Assembly (NCBI GenBank): GCA_016839545.1
Contig: JAEOUB010000369.1
Span: 1 to 5,504, forward strand
Source of the DNA: Candidatus Kariarchaeota archaeon
Lineage (GTDB): Archaea; Asgardarchaeota; Heimdallarchaeia; Heimdallarchaeales; Kariarchaeaceae
Direction of reading: 5' to 3'
DNA length: 5,504 nucleotides
A model generated the notes under the pieces. That model was not told where the DNA came from. It did no database searches and saw only the letters and a program-made list of their open reading frames with translations. Within the stretch, counting starts at the first letter, position 1. Every line of letters begins with the position of its first letter. A program made the translations under genes and the position numbers. This document shows positions 4,558 through 5,504 of this stretch, in pieces.

Positions 4558-5504
4558 TCAGAGATTTAATTTTTTGAGAATCAAACGGGATTTTGAACGA
4601 ACTCTAACATCCTGATGTTCTAACAATTTATTGAGAAGAAGCGTAGCAGATGGAATCCATTCGTCTTGGAAATTATTTTCAAATTTACCCTGAAGATAAA
4701 AGACAGAATCAAGATCAAACTCCTCTATCAGGTCAATGATTGCTGGTGAAAGACTTACTGGACAATCAAAATACAGGAAATGATCTATTATGATGAGGAG
4801 TTGATTGGTGGTTAACTTCTCTTCTTTGGATATTGGGGGCATTTCAGACTCGTTGAACACACTCATCAGATACCGGATACTCCAGAATTCTAACGAATGA
4901 AGGGGGCTCTGATCATCTTTGAGGAGATCAAGGAGAGGTGCAAATACAGTGTTTTTATCTTCCAATCCTAGGTTCTGTATATTCCGGATAAGATGAAAAC
5001 AGAACTGAGTCATTGCGTCTATTTCCCTTTCAGAGTGATTTGTTTTTGAAAATGCGTTGTCAAAGAGAGTGTCCCAGAAACTCGGAGGAGTCAGCAGTGT
5101 TGTCTCGGTGCTGAAAAAACGGATATTTTGTAGGTGAGTATATACGTGAGATCTCAGGATTGAGTCCTCCTCATTAAGGATGCCAATGAGCTTTTCTCTT
5201 GGTAAATATGCATAGATGCGATCCAGTAATTCATGGAGATTGAGTTCTTGATCGAGTTCTGCAATGGGTAGATCGAGGCGATTGGAAAGTGGTTCAAAAT
5301 CCTCGTATGTGATCTCATCAAATTCCAAGAGATCTGAAAGTAAGTTTCTTGTCAAGATTCGATCCCAGAGAAGTCGCATTTTCTCCTCATATGCTTTGTT
5401 ATGGGTTGGAGGGTAGGAGGGGGCCATCTGACCCAAAATTGGAATTGCCGTGGCAATCACCTCTGGCTCTCCTTGCAGAGATAACAAGAGAAACTCATCA
5501 AACC
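4558..5504 (-). CDS. Helical, possibly HEAT-like α-solenoid protein; N-terminus beyond the right window edge
   Basis: The frame stays open from the right edge to the TGA at 4560-4558, giving 314 residues of the C-terminal part. A TTG at 5487 could be mistaken for a start, but the frame continues upstream of it (FDEFL before LLSLQGEPE), with no stop or ATG before the edge, so the real start lies outside. The sequence is almost entirely amphipathic helices joined by short loops. It opens with EVIATAIPILGQMAP and ends with LLEHQDVRVRSKSRLILKKL, which has the D-x-R-V-R pattern seen between the two helices of HEAT repeats. No membrane segments, metal-binding motifs or catalytic motifs are visible. 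HEAT-type solenoids are protein-interaction scaffolds; I do not recognise a specific family and assign no function. It lies upstream of, and in tandem with, the TrmB-like gene, separated by 83 bases that hold a separate promoter. Confidence 0.7.
   Translation of the reverse strand, partial: FDEFLLLSLQGEPEVIATAIPILGQMAPSYPPTHNKAYEEKMRLLWDRILTRNLLSDLLEFDEITYEDFEPLSNRLDLPIAELDQELNLHELLDRIYAYLPREKLIGILNEEDSILRSHVYTHLQNIRFFSTETTLLTPPSFWDTLFDNAFSKTNHSEREIDAMTQFCFHLIRNIQNLGLEDKNTVFAPLLDLLKDDQSPLHSLEFWSIRYLMSVFNESEMPPISKEEKLTTNQLLIIIDHFLYFDCPVSLSPAIIDLIEEFDLDSVFYLQGKFENNFQDEWIPSATLLLNKLLEHQDVRVRSKSRLILKKLNL

Noticed and set aside
5485..5487. TTG as start codon of the right-edge gene
   Set aside because: The same frame is open and reads plausibly upstream to the window edge, and no Shine-Dalgarno motif stands before the TTG; the real start is outside the window.

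Overview
The window looks like archaeal chromosome, most likely from an Asgard archaeon. Three things support this. It carries a complete ABCE1 (Rli1), a ribosome-recycling ATPase found in archaea and eukaryotes but not bacteria. That protein has several stretches that read more like the eukaryotic than the euryarchaeal version. A roadblock/LC7 gene lies next to it, a family that is unusually abundant in Asgard genomes. The DNA is moderately AT-rich, with archaeal-style TATA boxes and no bacterial -35/-10 pairs that I could see. The lineage within Asgard cannot be decided from this sequence alone.

Layout, left to right. Positions 1-250 (minus strand) hold the N-terminal 83 codons of a roadblock/LC7 protein that runs off the left edge. 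Positions 251-605 are a 355-base divergent intergenic region with a leadered, Shine-Dalgarno-bearing promoter facing left and a near-leaderless promoter facing right. Positions 606-2459 (plus) encode ABCE1, complete, with an acidic insertion and an altered D-loop in its second ATPase domain. Positions 2456-4474 (minus) encode a TrmB-like winged-helix protein in which a very long, mostly helical segment separates the DNA-binding domain from a C-terminal PLD-like sensor domain with a degenerate HKD motif. It converges on ABCE1, and the two stop codons overlap. Positions 4475-4557 are a short spacer with a TATA box and AT-rich inverted repeats. Positions 4558-5504 (minus) are the C-terminal 314 codons of a helical, possibly HEAT-like protein that enters from the right edge.

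How the genes relate. ABCE1 is a housekeeping translation gene with its own promoter. The roadblock gene is divergent from it, and the TrmB-like gene is convergent with it, so neither shares an operon with ABCE1. The solenoid gene and the TrmB-like gene lie in tandem, 83 bases apart, but the TrmB-like gene appears to have its own promoter. A functional link among the four genes is not shown by the sequence. The least ordinary object is the winged-helix/coiled-coil/PLD-like protein, followed by the unusual second ATPase domain of ABCE1.
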